NCBI GenBank assembly: GCA_036339975.1
Contig: JAYYZV010000095.1
Coordinates: 1 to 19,899, forward strand
DNA: 19,899 nt
Direction of reading: 5' to 3'
Origin: UBA830 sp036339975
GTDB lineage: Bacteria; Pseudomonadota; Alphaproteobacteria; MPNO01; UBA830
The notes beneath the pieces are model-generated. The model saw only the letters and a program-made list of their open reading frames with translations. It was not told the DNA's origin and did no database searches. Position 1 is the first letter of the stretch. The number at the start of each line of letters is the position of its first letter. A program made the translations under genes and the position numbers. Positions 1-7,302 of this stretch are shown in pieces.

Positions 1-317
1 AGGTCTTTAAGGGAAAAAAGATGGCTGGTCATATGGGGGCAGAACGGGTCACCGTCCAGAACCTAGCCATCGTCCGGACCGATGTCGATCAGGGGCTAAT
101 TTTGGTCAGCGGGAGTGTGCCTGGCCATAAGGGTGCTTGGGTAGAAATTTCCGATTCTGTAAAGGCCGAGCGTCCAGAAGATGCACCGTTCCCGGCTGGT
201 TTAAGGGCCGGGTCGCAACCCGCTGACGGAGAGCCACCGAGCCAAGTTTCTGCTGACGCGGCTGATGCCGCAGACCATGCTGATGATGCTGCAGATCATG
301 AAGATAAAAAGGAATAG
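1..317 (+). CDS. rplC: 50S ribosomal protein L3, C-terminal part (5' end outside window)
   Basis: The reading frame is already open at base 3 and encodes VFKGKKMAGHMG, the conserved glycine/lysine loop in the second half of L3, so this is the tail of a gene that begins before the window. L3 is an early-assembling 23S rRNA-binding protein, and its extended loop reaches toward the peptidyl transferase centre. The following GSVPGHKGAWVEI stretch matches the end of the globular domain. After it comes an extra tail of about 45 residues rich in Ala, Asp, Glu and Pro, with a repeated ADDAADH-type unit, ending in EDKKE. The ATG at base 21 is an internal methionine, not the start. rplD follows after 6 bases, as in the standard S10 operon. 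The identification is secure. The tail is a variable extension with no known role. Confidence 0.97.
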   Translation, partial: VFKGKKMAGHMGAERVTVQNLAIVRTDVDQGLILVSGSVPGHKGAWVEISDSVKAERPEDAPFPAGLRAGSQPADGEPPSQVSADAADAADHADDAADHEDKKE

Positions 318-323
318 CGCGCC

Positions 324-944
324 ATGAAATGCGACGTGCTCACTCTCGATAACAAAAAAGCGGGTTCGATCGATCTCGCGGATGGTGTGTTTGGATCCGA
401 AGTTCGGAAAGATATCATATCGCGCATGGTCAACTGGCAGCTTGCCAAACGCCGAAGTGGCAACCACAAAACCAAGAATGTTAGTGAAATTCAAGGTACG
501 ACTGCCAAACCTTGGAACCAGAAGGGAACCGGCCGCGCTCGTGCGGGTACGGTTCGGGCGACGCAGTTCCGCGGTGGTTCGACCGTTTTCGGCCCCATTG
601 TGCGCGGTCATGGCCACAAGCTTCCTCGGAAGGTCCGTCAGTTGGCCATGCGCTCAGCGCTTTCGAGTAAGCAGGCCGACGGAAAGTTAATTATACTTGA
701 TGATGCAACGCTTGATGCCCCGAAAACGAAAGATCTCGCCACCAAACTATCGGCGCTTGGTTGGTCAAACGTTCTGATAGTTGCCGGTGCCAACGTTGAT
801 AGAAATCTAGCCCGGGCGGCAGCAAATATCGCCAACGTCGACGTCCTGCCGCAGCAGGGTGTTAATGTTTACGACATTGTTCGCCGAGAAACTCTGGTCC
901 TGACTAAGGCTGCCGCCGAGCACCTACAGGAGAGATTGTCATGA
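324..944 (+). CDS. rplD: 50S ribosomal protein L4
   Basis: This 206-residue protein has the usual L4 length. Residues about 45-95 carry the L4 signature: the PWNQKGTGRARAG loop, then FRGGSTVFGP and a basic HKLPRKVRQLAMRSALS segment. This extended loop lines the peptide exit tunnel next to L22. The C-terminal part (LIVAG, NVDVLPQQGVNVYDIVRRETLVLTKAA) is the globular surface domain. In E. coli, L4 also represses its own operon by binding the S10 leader. That leader lies outside this window, so autoregulation cannot be judged here. The ATG follows rplC by 6 bases, and a GGAATAG stretch serves as a weak ribosome binding site. The stop codon overlaps the rplW start (ATGA), which implies coupled translation. 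Confidence 0.97.
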   Translation: MKCDVLTLDNKKAGSIDLADGVFGSEVRKDIISRMVNWQLAKRRSGNHKTKNVSEIQGTTAKPWNQKGTGRARAGTVRATQFRGGSTVFGPIVRGHGHKLPRKVRQLAMRSALSSKQADGKLIILDDATLDAPKTKDLATKLSALGWSNVLIVAGANVDRNLARAAANIANVDVLPQQGVNVYDIVRRETLVLTKAAAEHLQERLS

Positions 945-1264
945 GTTGGAAATATTACCGCCCTGTCACGATCTCGTCTGCGTCTGCCTGTGATGTGATC
1001 CTTTCTCCGGTTATCACCGAAAAGGCGACCATGGGATCGGAGTACAATCAGGTGACGTTCCATGTTCCGTTGGGGGCCAACAAACCGGCAATCCGCGCAG
1101 CCGTCGAAGAGCTATTTAAGGTGAAAGTTAAGGCGGTAAACACCATCCGTCAGCAGGGAAAGGCCAAGCGTTTCCGCGGTATGTTGGGTAAACGCCCCGA
1201 TTACAAAAAAGCGATCGTGACGCTGGAAGATGGGCACTCGATCGACGTGACCACAGGGGTCTGA
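941..1264 (+). CDS. rplW: 50S ribosomal protein L23
   Basis: The protein has 107 residues. The core begins at about residue 19 with DVILSPVITEKAT, the characteristic L23 N-terminal motif, and continues with FHVPLGANKPAIRAAVEELFKVKVKAVNT and a basic RFRGMLGKRPDYKKAIVTLEDG segment. L23 sits at the polypeptide exit and is the main docking site for trigger factor and signal recognition particle. The start chosen overlaps the rplD stop by 4 bases and has a strong AGGAGAG site just upstream. It adds about 18 residues (rich in Tyr, Ser and Ala) ahead of the usual core, somewhat longer than many L23 proteins. No better start exists between these residues and the core. Stop to rplB start is 4 bases. 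Confidence 0.96.
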   Translation: MSWKYYRPVTISSASACDVILSPVITEKATMGSEYNQVTFHVPLGANKPAIRAAVEELFKVKVKAVNTIRQQGKAKRFRGMLGKRPDYKKAIVTLEDGHSIDVTTGV

Positions 1265-1268
1265 TCCA

Positions 1269-2096
1269 ATGGCACTTAAAAAATACAAACCTAATACGCC
1301 GTCTCAGCGGGGACTGGTCCTCATCGACCGGTCGGAACTTTGGAAGGGTAAGCCGGTAAAGGGACTGACGGAGGGACTAAACAAGTCCGGCGGAAGGAAT
1401 AACAAGGGCCGGGTTACATCGCGTCGTCGCGGGGGCGGACACAAACGCCTGTATCGTATCATCGATTTCAAGCGGACCAAGGTCGATATTGCCGCCACAG
1501 TTCAGCGTATCGAATATGATCCCAACCGGTCCGCATTCATAGCACTGTTGAAATACGAAGATGGCGAAGATGCGTATATCTTGGCACCTCAGAGGCTTCA
1601 GGAAGGGGATACTGTAATTGCAGCAAACCGCGCCGATATCAAACCCGGCAACGCGATGCCGATGGAAAACATGCCAGTCGGGACTATCATCCATAATGTA
1701 GAGATGAAACCAGGTAAGGGCGGTCAGATGGCACGTGCCGCGGGTGCCTATGTCCAGCTTATAGGCAAGGATTCTGGCTACGCTCAGGTAAGGCTGACGT
1801 CCGGTGAACTCCGCATGGTGCCGGCTAAATGCATGGCGACCGTTGGCGCGGTGTCGAATTCTGATAATCAGAACATCAATCTGTCCAAGGCTGGCCGCAA
1901 GCGTTGGATGGGCAAGCGCCCCCAAGTTCGTGGCGTCGCCATGAATCCAGTGGATCATCCACACGGCGGTGGCGAAGGCCGGACTTCCGGCGGTCGTCAC
2001 CCAGTCTCACCTTGGGGTAAACCGACAAAAGGCGCGCGAACGCGGCGCAAAAAGAAATCTGACGATCTTATCATGCGTCGTCGGCGTAAGAAGTAG
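1269..2096 (+). CDS. rplB: 50S ribosomal protein L2
   Basis: The protein has 275 residues, the normal L2 length. L2 is a universally conserved 23S rRNA-binding protein needed for subunit association and peptidyl transferase activity. Residues 1-60 show the basic N-terminal extension (MALKKYKPNTPSQRG, then GGRNNKGRVTSRRRGGGHKR). OB-fold and SH3-like domains follow (YDPNRSAFIALLKYEDG; PGKGGQMARAAGAYVQLIGK). The C-terminal extension at about 221-237 has the invariant NPVDHPHGGGEG motif, whose histidines approach the peptidyl transferase centre. The protein ends in a very basic RRRRKK tail. Spacing to rpsS is 15 bases with an AGGAAAGGGG site. Nothing departs from the family. Confidence 0.98.
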   Translation: MALKKYKPNTPSQRGLVLIDRSELWKGKPVKGLTEGLNKSGGRNNKGRVTSRRRGGGHKRLYRIIDFKRTKVDIAATVQRIEYDPNRSAFIALLKYEDGEDAYILAPQRLQEGDTVIAANRADIKPGNAMPMENMPVGTIIHNVEMKPGKGGQMARAAGAYVQLIGKDSGYAQVRLTSGELRMVPAKCMATVGAVSNSDNQNINLSKAGRKRWMGKRPQVRGVAMNPVDHPHGGGEGRTSGGRHPVSPWGKPTKGARTRRKKKSDDLIMRRRRKK

Positions 2097-2111
2097 GAAA
2101 GGGGATACACC

Positions 2112-2390
2112 ATGGCTCGCTCAGTCTGGAAAGGCCCGTTTGTCGACGGTTATCTCCTCAAAAAGGCGGAGGAAACCCGCGCATCAGGCCGGAATGACGT
2201 AATCAAGATATGGTCCCGCCGGTCCACTATACTGCCACAATTCGTGGGGCTGACTTTTGGCGTTCACAATGGTCAGAAGCATATACCCGTGCTTGTGACG
2301 GAAAACATGGTCGGCCACAAGTTCGGCGAATTCTCGGCCACCCGGACCTATTTCGGTCATGCGGCTGATAAGAAGGCAAAGAGAGGCTGA
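2112..2390 (+). CDS. rpsS: 30S ribosomal protein S19
   Basis: The 92 residues match S19 in full: an N-terminal MARSVWKGPFVDGYLLKKAEE, then IKIWSRRSTILPQFVGLTFGVHNG and the C-terminal HKFGEFSATRTYFGHAADKKAKRG. S19 binds the head of 16S rRNA together with S13 and contributes to the intersubunit bridge and tRNA environment. The upstream site is GGAAAGGGG, 9 bases before the ATG. The gene lies between rplB and rplV, its usual place in the S10 operon, and only 2 bases separate it from rplV. No irregularities seen. Confidence 0.98.
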   Translation: MARSVWKGPFVDGYLLKKAEETRASGRNDVIKIWSRRSTILPQFVGLTFGVHNGQKHIPVLVTENMVGHKFGEFSATRTYFGHAADKKAKRG

Positions 2391-2392
2391 TA

Positions 2393-2773
2393 ATGGGTAA
2401 GTCGTCCAATCAACGCCGTCTCGGCGACGCCGAGGCGCGGGCCTTCGCGAAAACCATTCGCGTGAGCCCGCAAAAACTAAACCTTGTCGCCCAATCGATC
2501 CGTGGGCTTCCGGCAGAACGCGCGTTGGCCGAGCTTACCTTCTCGCGCAAAAGAATAGCCGGCACAATTAAAACTGTGCTGCAAGCCGCGATCGCCAATG
2601 CGGAGAATAATCATCAGCTCGACGTGGATCGTCTGGTCGTGTCAGAGGCAACAGTTGGCAAGGCATTTGTAATGAAACGTTTCCGTGCACGGGCCCGCGG
2701 TAGGGTCGGCAAAATACAAAAGCCTTTCAGCAACCTTACGGTGGTTGTCCGCGAAGTCGAGGAGAAAGCCTAA
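2393..2773 (+). CDS. rplV: 50S ribosomal protein L22
   Basis: The 126-residue protein has the L22 core: IRVSPQKLNLVAQSIRGLPAERALAELTFSRKRIA, then AIANAENNH, and the C-terminal beta-hairpin region MKRFRARARGRVGKIQKPFSNLTVVV. That hairpin extends into the peptide exit tunnel and forms its narrowest point with L4; changes there confer macrolide resistance in other bacteria. The N-terminus has about 15 residues before the core (GKSSNQRRLGDAEARA), a modest extension also seen in other alphaproteobacterial L22 proteins. The stop and the rpsC start share one base (TAATG), so S3 translation probably depends on reinitiation here. Confidence 0.97.
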   Translation: MGKSSNQRRLGDAEARAFAKTIRVSPQKLNLVAQSIRGLPAERALAELTFSRKRIAGTIKTVLQAAIANAENNHQLDVDRLVVSEATVGKAFVMKRFRARARGRVGKIQKPFSNLTVVVREVEEKA

Positions 2774-3453
2774 TGGGACAAAAAGTTAATCCGATCGGGC
2801 TTCGTCTCGGAATCAACCGCACATGGGATTCGCGCTGGTATGCGACTGACGAAAACTATGCGGGGTTGCTGCACGAAGACATCAAACTTCGGAACTATTT
2901 GTTTAACAAGCTCGCGCAGGCCGGTATAAGTCGCGTTGTGATTGAGCGTCCGGCAAAAAAAGCCAGAGTGACCATTCATTCCGCCCGCCCAGGAGTAGTA
3001 ATCGGCAAAAAAGGTGCCGATATCGAGCGCCTCCGGAAGGAGGTGTCAAAAATGACGGGGAGCGAAGCTCACTTGAACATCGTCGAAATCCGGAAGCCGG
3101 AAATCGATGCCAAATTGGTCGCAGAGAATATCGCACAGCAACTTGAACGCCGGGTCGCTTTCCGTCGCGCTATGAAGCGGGCGGTTCAATCTGCGATGCG
3201 CCTCGGGGCTGAGGGTATTCGCATAAACTGTGCCGGTCGTCTGGGTGGTGCTGAAATTGCCCGGACTGAATGGTACCGCGAGGGCCGTGTGCCACTTCAC
3301 ACGTTGCGGGCGGATGTTGATTATGGGACTGCCACAGGTCGGACTACATATGGGGCGTGCGGCGTGAAGGTTTGGGTCTTCAAAGGAGAAATCCTAGCGC
3401 ATGACCCGATGGCTCAGGACAAACGCCTGCAAGAACAGCAGGTTAGCCGCTAA
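2773..3453 (+). CDS. rpsC: 30S ribosomal protein S3
   Basis: The 226 residues match S3. The N-terminal MGQKVNPIGLRLGI motif is diagnostic. A type II KH RNA-binding domain spans about residues 38-106 and has its GKKG loop (GxxG) at 78-81. The C-terminal domain contains RRAMKRAVQSAMRLGAEGIRINCAGRLGGAEIARTEWYREGRVPLHTLRADVDYG (broken here by position rather than quoted further). S3 sits at the mRNA entry tunnel and, with S4 and S5, helps unwind mRNA. The gene starts on the last base of the rplV stop. A GGAGAAAGCC stretch just upstream can serve as a ribosome binding site. It is followed by rplP after 24 bases. Confidence 0.98.
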   Translation: MGQKVNPIGLRLGINRTWDSRWYATDENYAGLLHEDIKLRNYLFNKLAQAGISRVVIERPAKKARVTIHSARPGVVIGKKGADIERLRKEVSKMTGSEAHLNIVEIRKPEIDAKLVAENIAQQLERRVAFRRAMKRAVQSAMRLGAEGIRINCAGRLGGAEIARTEWYREGRVPLHTLRADVDYGTATGRTTYGACGVKVWVFKGEILAHDPMAQDKRLQEQQVSR

Positions 3454-3477
3454 GGCTAGCGTAACAGGGACGGATAG

Positions 3478-3900
3478 ATGCTTGCACCAAAAAGGACAAA
3501 GTTCCGGAAAGCCCATAAGGGGCGCATAAAAGGGAACGCGAAGGGCGCGACGTCGCTTAATTTCGGGTCTTACGGCCTGAAGGCCCTATCGCCTGGCCGT
3601 GTAACGGCCCGCCAAATCGAAGCATCGCGTCGTGCGATTACCCGGCATATGCGCCGCTCCGGGCGGGTTTGGATTCGCGTCTTTCCCGATGTGCCGGTAA
3701 CCCAAAAGCCTGCAGAAGTCCGCCAGGGAAAAGGTAAGGGTACGGTTGAATACTGGGCAGCCCGCGTAAAACCCGGTCGGATCATGTTTGAAGTCGACGG
3801 TGTGCCGAAGGAAATCGCGACAGTCGCGCTTGAGCTAGCGGCGGCAAAGCTGCCAGTTCAGACAAAGGTAGTCACTCGTCTTATCGGGGGCGGGAATTGA
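3478..3900 (+). CDS. rplP: 50S ribosomal protein L16
   Basis: The 140 residues fit L16, which binds near the A-site finger and helps place aminoacyl-tRNA. The basic start MLAPKRTKFRKAHKGRIKG, then ITRHMRRSGRVWIRVFPD, and the GKGKGTVEYWAARVKPGRIMFEV segment are family signatures. The conserved arginine in the RHMRRSGRVW stretch corresponds to the region hydroxylated by YcfD in E. coli. The start ATG has GGGACGG upstream, in a 24-base gap after rpsC. The TGA stop lies 2 bases before the ATG I assign to rpmC, so the two are tightly linked. Confidence 0.97.
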   Translation: MLAPKRTKFRKAHKGRIKGNAKGATSLNFGSYGLKALSPGRVTARQIEASRRAITRHMRRSGRVWIRVFPDVPVTQKPAEVRQGKGKGTVEYWAARVKPGRIMFEVDGVPKEIATVALELAAAKLPVQTKVVTRLIGGGN

Positions 3901-3902
3901 CG

Positions 3903-4112
3903 ATGGCGAGGGCAGCAGATCTCAGTCAGAAATCTGACGATGAATTGAATGACGAGCTTCAGAATTTGAAACGGGAACAGTTGAACCTGCGGTTCCAGCG
4001 TTCTTCTGGCCAACTCGAAGCGACTAGCCGGGTCGGCGAAGTGCGCCGCGATATCGCGCGTATTAAAACCATAATGACCGAACGGCGGCACTCGGCCGTT
4101 GACGAGTCTTAA
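3903..4112 (+). CDS. rpmC: 50S ribosomal protein L29
   Basis: The protein has 69 residues and the L29 two-helix pattern: DLSQKSDDELNDELQNLKRE followed by LRFQRSSGQLEATSRVGEVRRDIARIKTIM. L29 sits beside L23 at the exit tunnel. The frame can also start at an in-frame TTG at 3897 that overlaps the rplP stop. I prefer the ATG at 3903 because a GGGGGCGGG tract ends 8 bases upstream of it and the product then begins with MARAADL, the usual L29 start. The helices are rich in charged residues and probably form a hairpin of two helices, as in known structures. It is followed by rpsQ after 15 bases. Confidence 0.95.
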   Translation: MARAADLSQKSDDELNDELQNLKREQLNLRFQRSSGQLEATSRVGEVRRDIARIKTIMTERRHSAVDES

Positions 4113-4127
4113 GAAACGAGAAAGACG

Positions 4128-4364
4128 ATGCCCAAGAGAATTCTCCAGGGAACTGTGGTTTCCGACAAGGCGGATAAGACCGTAACTGTCAGTGTCGAAC
4201 GCCAAGTGCAGCATCCACTGTATAAAAAGATTATCCGCCGTTCTAAGAAGTTTGCGGCCCACGATCCAGAGAATAAATGTAAGACCGGCGAAAAGGTCCG
4301 GATTCGCGAATGCAAACCAATTTCTAAGTCTAAGACTTGGGAAGTTATCTTCGACGACGCGTGA
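4128..4364 (+). CDS. rpsQ: 30S ribosomal protein S17
   Basis: The 78-residue product matches S17, an OB-fold primary binder of 16S rRNA: MPKRILQGTVVSDKADKTVTV, then the VQHPLYKKIIRRSKKFAAHDP loop and GEKVRIRECKPISKSKTWEVI. The last motif is highly conserved across bacterial S17. The upstream site is AAACGAGAAAG. Length is typical of Alphaproteobacteria, a little shorter than the 84 residues of E. coli. rplN follows after 26 bases, in the standard order. Confidence 0.97.
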   Translation: MPKRILQGTVVSDKADKTVTVSVERQVQHPLYKKIIRRSKKFAAHDPENKCKTGEKVRIRECKPISKSKTWEVIFDDA

Positions 4365-4390
4365 AGCTCTGAGGAGAGAGGACAAGACTA

Positions 4391-4759
4391 ATGATTATCC
4401 CTGAATCCAACCTCGAGGTAGCCGACAATTCCGGTGCGCGACGTGTACAGTGTATCCGGATACTCGGCGGCTCGAAACGTCGGTGGGCCACTGTTGGCGA
4501 CGTGATTGTCGTCGCTGTTAAGGAAGCGATTCCGCGCGGCCGTGTAAGTAAAGGTGACGTGCACCGCGCCGTCATCGTGCGAACTGCAAAGGAAGTCCGG
4601 CGGCCTGACGGGACATCGATACGATTTGACCGAAATGCGGCGGTACTGTTGAACAATGCGGACGAGCCGATCGGCACCCGTATCTTTGGACCGGTGACGC
4701 GGGAACTGCGTGCCCGGAGATACATGAAGATCGTTTCTCTCGCACCCGAAGTGCTTTAG
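4391..4759 (+). CDS. rplN: 50S ribosomal protein L14
   Basis: The 122 residues are exactly the usual L14 length. Family motifs are LEVADNSGARRVQCIRILGGSKRR, VGDVIVVAVKEAIPRGRVSKGDVHRAVIVRT, and a C-terminal FGPVTRELRARRYMKIVSLAPEVL (cited by position at residues 99-122). L14 binds at the subunit interface beside L19, forms an intersubunit bridge with 16S rRNA, and is the docking point for the silencing factor RsfS. The N-terminus reads MIIPESNL where many homologues read MIQMQTNL, a small substitution. It has a strong GAGGAGAGAGGA site upstream. This gene classically opens the spc operon, but the 26-base gap after rpsQ shows no promoter or terminator. Confidence 0.98.
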   Translation: MIIPESNLEVADNSGARRVQCIRILGGSKRRWATVGDVIVVAVKEAIPRGRVSKGDVHRAVIVRTAKEVRRPDGTSIRFDRNAAVLLNNADEPIGTRIFGPVTRELRARRYMKIVSLAPEVL

Positions 4760-4782
4760 AGCGGGGAAACTGGAGCAAGATA

Positions 4783-5097
4783 ATGGCGGCGCGAATTAGA
4801 AAAGGCGACGAGGTAATCGTCACATCCGGGCGGGACAAAGGGAAAAAGGGAAATGTTCTCAAGGTATTGTCCGAACAACACCGTGTTCTTGTACAGGGCG
4901 TACATATGGTGAAGCGTCACCAGCGTCAGACCCAGACGGAACAGGGTGGTATCGTCGAAAAGGAAGCATCGATCCATGTTTCGAACGTTGCACTGCTCGA
5001 CCCAGAAAATGGCGAGGCCACACGGATCGGGTTTCGCTCTCTCGAAGACGGCCGGAAGGTCCGCTATTCAAAGCGGTCCGGCGAAGTGATCGATTAG
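4783..5097 (+). CDS. rplX: 50S ribosomal protein L24
   Basis: The 104-residue product contains an N-terminal KOW motif (RIRKGDEVIVTSGRDKGKKG at residues 4-23) and the conserved KRHQRQTQTEQGGIVEKEASIHVSNVALL region, both diagnostic for L24. L24 is one of the first proteins to bind 23S rRNA and starts large-subunit assembly. The C-terminal part (ENGEATRIGFRSLEDGRKVRYSKRSGEVID) is typical of proteobacterial L24. The start has GGAGCAAGATA upstream. rplE begins after 11 bases, and the rplE ribosome binding site (AGGGAGG) overlaps the rplX stop. Confidence 0.97.
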   Translation: MAARIRKGDEVIVTSGRDKGKKGNVLKVLSEQHRVLVQGVHMVKRHQRQTQTEQGGIVEKEASIHVSNVALLDPENGEATRIGFRSLEDGRKVRYSKRSGEVID

Positions 5098-5108
5098 GGA
5101 GGCGGTTG

Positions 5109-5651
5109 ATGGTTGCCCGTTTACAAGAAGAGTATGCCTCGAAAATTCGGTCGTCGATGCAAGAAGAATTCGGATACGCAAATTCGATGCAAATACCGCG
5201 CCTACAAAAAATTGTCCTCAACATGGGCGTTGGTGAAGCGGTAAACGATTCGAAGAAAGTCGACAATGCGATGCAAGATATGACCGTTATCGCAGGCCAG
5301 AAACCAATCGTTGTCCGTGCCCGTAAATCCGTCGCGACGTTCAAGTTGCGCGAAGGCATGCCCATTGGTGTAAAAGTCACGCTGCGCCGCAACCGGATGT
5401 ATGAATTTGTGGATCGCCTGGTGAATATTGCGCTGCCCCGCGTCCGCGATTTTCGGGGTCTGTCTCCGAAAAGTTTTGATGGCCGTGGCAACTACGCGAT
5501 GGGTATCGAGGAACAGATCATTTTTCCCGAAATCGATTACGACTCCGTTGATGAATTCCGGGGAATGGACATCGTGGTTTGCACCACTGCGGAAGATGAT
5601 GAGCAGGCGCGGGCACTGCTTACGAATTTTAACTTTCCGTTCACGAGCTAA
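5109..5651 (+). CDS. rplE: 50S ribosomal protein L5
   Basis: The protein has 180 residues, the usual L5 length. Signatures are PRLQKIVLNMGVGEA near residue 32, AGQKPIVVRARKSVATFKLREGMPIGVKVTLR, and the C-terminal GRGNYAMGIEEQIIFPEIDYD and GMDIVVCTTAEDDEQARALL segments. L5 binds 5S rRNA with L18 and L25 and contacts the P-site tRNA in the central protuberance. A TTG at 5106 lies directly before the ATG in frame. I chose the ATG at 5109 because AGGGAGG lies about 6 bases upstream of it. rpsN follows after 18 bases. Confidence 0.97.
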   Translation: MVARLQEEYASKIRSSMQEEFGYANSMQIPRLQKIVLNMGVGEAVNDSKKVDNAMQDMTVIAGQKPIVVRARKSVATFKLREGMPIGVKVTLRRNRMYEFVDRLVNIALPRVRDFRGLSPKSFDGRGNYAMGIEEQIIFPEIDYDSVDEFRGMDIVVCTTAEDDEQARALLTNFNFPFTS

Positions 5652-5669
5652 CGGGATTGGGAGGGCTAC

Positions 5670-5975
5670 ATGGCAAAGAAAAGCGCCATTGAACGAAATA
5701 GAAAACGGGATCGCTTGTCCGCTAAATATGAGGCTCAGCGGTCCCGGCTTAAGCAAATTGCAAATAACCGCGATTTACCAATGGAAGAGCGTTTTCAGGC
5801 GCGGTTGAAGCTGTCGAAACTGCCACGTAATTCGGCGAAGGTTCGTGTGCAGAACCGTTGTGAAGTTACAGGCCGTCCGCGTGGCGTCTATCGTAAATTT
5901 AAGATGTCGCGTATAGCGCTCCGCGAACTTGCGTCTAACGGCCAGGTTCCCGGCATGGTCAAGTCGAGCTGGTGA
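5670..5975 (+). CDS. rpsN: 30S ribosomal protein S14 (zinc-independent form)
   Basis: The 101 residues correspond to the long S14 class without zinc ligands. Only one cysteine is present (in NRCEVTGRPRGVYRKF), whereas the short zinc-binding form has a CxxC...CxxC ribbon in about 61 residues. The C-terminal SRIALRELASNGQVPGMVKSSW is highly conserved. S14 sits in the 30S head next to S3 and S19. Ribosome binding site is GGGAGGG, 7 bases before the ATG. Because this form needs no zinc, no zinc-responsive paralogue needs to be assumed here. rpsH follows after 13 bases. Confidence 0.97.
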   Translation: MAKKSAIERNRKRDRLSAKYEAQRSRLKQIANNRDLPMEERFQARLKLSKLPRNSAKVRVQNRCEVTGRPRGVYRKFKMSRIALRELASNGQVPGMVKSSW

Positions 5976-5988
5976 GGAGAGAACGACG

Positions 5989-6387
5989 ATGAGTATGACT
6001 GATCCCGTCGGCGATCTTTTGACACGCATCCGTAACGGTCAGCGCGCGAACAAAAGTGCTGTGGTTTCGCCGAGCTCTAAGCTTAGGGCAAATGTGCTCG
6101 AAGTTTTGAAGCGAGAAGGCTACATCCGTGGTTACGAAACCGAAGATGTGCGAAAGGGCCTAAGGCAGCTTAGGGTGGAACTTAAGTACCACGACGGTTC
6201 GCCCGTGATCCGTCATATCCAACGGGTCTCAAAGCCGGGGCGTCGGGTATATTCAAAAATTCGGGATTTGCCGGCCGTATACAACGGCCTTGGCATTTCA
6301 ATCTTGTCCACCCCGCAGGGGGTGATGTCGGACAACGAGGCCCGCGCCGCCAATGTCGGTGGCGAGGTCATTTGCGAAGTCTTTTAG
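5989..6387 (+). CDS. rpsH: 30S ribosomal protein S8
   Basis: The 132-residue product begins MSMTDPVGDLLTRIRNGQ, the standard S8 start. It ends in STPQGVMSDNEARAANVGGE followed by VICEVF, the conserved C-terminal 16S rRNA-binding region. The frame is open further upstream to 5929, inside rpsN. I placed the start at 5989 because GAGGAGAG lies 7-8 bases before it and the sequence from there matches the family. S8 is a central-domain primary binder and in E. coli represses the spc operon by binding the rplE start region. I cannot confirm such a site here by eye. Confidence 0.97.
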   Translation: MSMTDPVGDLLTRIRNGQRANKSAVVSPSSKLRANVLEVLKREGYIRGYETEDVRKGLRQLRVELKYHDGSPVIRHIQRVSKPGRRVYSKIRDLPAVYNGLGISILSTPQGVMSDNEARAANVGGEVICEVF

Positions 6388-6405
6388 AGGCGCAGGAGCA
6401 AAGAT

Positions 6406-6939
6406 ATGTCACGCATCGGATCGTTGCCGGTGGAGGTCCCGGATGGTGTTGATCTTCACATCGAGGGAGATGCCATTAGGGCGAAAGGCAAACTCGGTGA
6501 ACTGTCGCTGAATCTAAGCGACGTTGTGCAGGTTTCTCGAAAAGAAAACCTAATCTGGGTTAAGCCGTCAAATAACTCGAAACGTGCGCATACAATGTGG
6601 GGCACAACCCGGAGCTTGATAAACAATATCGTTACGGGTGTTTCAGATGGCTTTGAGAAGAAGCTGGAGATTACAGGTGTCGGTTATCGTGCGCAGGTCC
6701 AGGGAAAGAACCTTGTTCTTCAACTCGGTCACAGCCATGAAATCCGTTATCAGATCCCGGAGGGTATAAAGGTCGAGGCGCCGAGCCAGACAGAAGTCAT
6801 TGTGTCGGGGGCTGATATTCAGAAAGTTGGTCAGGTTGCGGCAGAAATCAGAAGTTTCCGTAAGCCTGAACCCTATAAAGGGAAGGGCGTACGGTATGCG
6901 GATGAAATCATCATCCGCAAGGAAGGCAAGAAGAAATAG
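6406..6939 (+). CDS. rplF: 50S ribosomal protein L6
   Basis: The 177 residues match L6, which has two similar alpha/beta domains arising from an ancient duplication. The N-terminus (MSRIGSLPVEVPDGV) and the C-terminal signature (AAEIRSFRKPEPYKGKGVRY) are diagnostic. GYRAQVQGKNLVLQLGHSH marks the second domain. L6 binds helix 97 of 23S rRNA near the sarcin-ricin loop. The upstream site is AGAGGCGCAGGAG. The stop TAG is followed by a single base (C) before the rplR ATG, so the two genes are probably coupled. Confidence 0.97.
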   Translation: MSRIGSLPVEVPDGVDLHIEGDAIRAKGKLGELSLNLSDVVQVSRKENLIWVKPSNNSKRAHTMWGTTRSLINNIVTGVSDGFEKKLEITGVGYRAQVQGKNLVLQLGHSHEIRYQIPEGIKVEAPSQTEVIVSGADIQKVGQVAAEIRSFRKPEPYKGKGVRYADEIIIRKEGKKK

Positions 6940-6940
6940 C

Positions 6941-7291
6941 ATGGTCGGTAATTCCAAACTCGAAAATCGTCGTCGCGCCCGCGTTCGCCTTCAAATCCGA
7001 AAAAGTGCAAACGGTCGACCGCGACTTTCGGTATTTCGTTCAAACAAATACATCTACGCTCAGGTGATTGACGACATAAACGGCAAGACAGTTGCAGCTG
7101 CATCCAGCCGTGAAAAATCCGTGACGGCGGGGGGTAGCCAAGATGCTGCTACAGCGGTCGGCAGGTTGGTGGCAGAGCGTGCCACGGAGCAGGGCGTCAA
7201 CGAGGTCGTGTTCGATCGCGGCCCATATCTATATCACGGCCGCGTTAAGGCGCTTGCCGAAGCAGCCCGCGAAGGTGGGCTGTCATTCTAG
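6941..7291 (+). CDS. rplR: 50S ribosomal protein L18
   Basis: The 116-residue protein matches L18, the 5S rRNA-binding protein of the central protuberance. An arginine-rich N-terminus (RRRARVRLQIRK) precedes RPRLSVFRSNKYIYAQVIDD and the C-terminal VVFDRGPYLYHGRVKALAEAAREGGL signature. The reading frame extends upstream into rplF, but the ATG at 6941, one base after the rplF stop, has GGAAGGCAAGAAG upstream and gives the family's usual length. Followed by rpsE after 11 bases. No anomaly seen. Confidence 0.97.
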   Translation: MVGNSKLENRRRARVRLQIRKSANGRPRLSVFRSNKYIYAQVIDDINGKTVAAASSREKSVTAGGSQDAATAVGRLVAERATEQGVNEVVFDRGPYLYHGRVKALAEAAREGGLSF

Positions 7292-7302
7292 GAGAATGAA
7301 GT

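Noticed and set aside
1377..2000. Minus-strand open frame of 207 codons opposite rplB
   Set aside because: Antisense to the highly conserved L2 gene; no protein family resemblance.
4859..5491. Minus-strand open frame of 210 codons opposite rplX and rplE
   Set aside because: Antisense to two conserved ribosomal genes, with no recognisable domain and no ribosome binding site that I see.
5929..5988. Upstream extension of rpsH by 20 codons, overlapping rpsN
   Set aside because: The ribosome binding site and S8 homology both begin at 5989; the extension reads only as rpsN in another frame.
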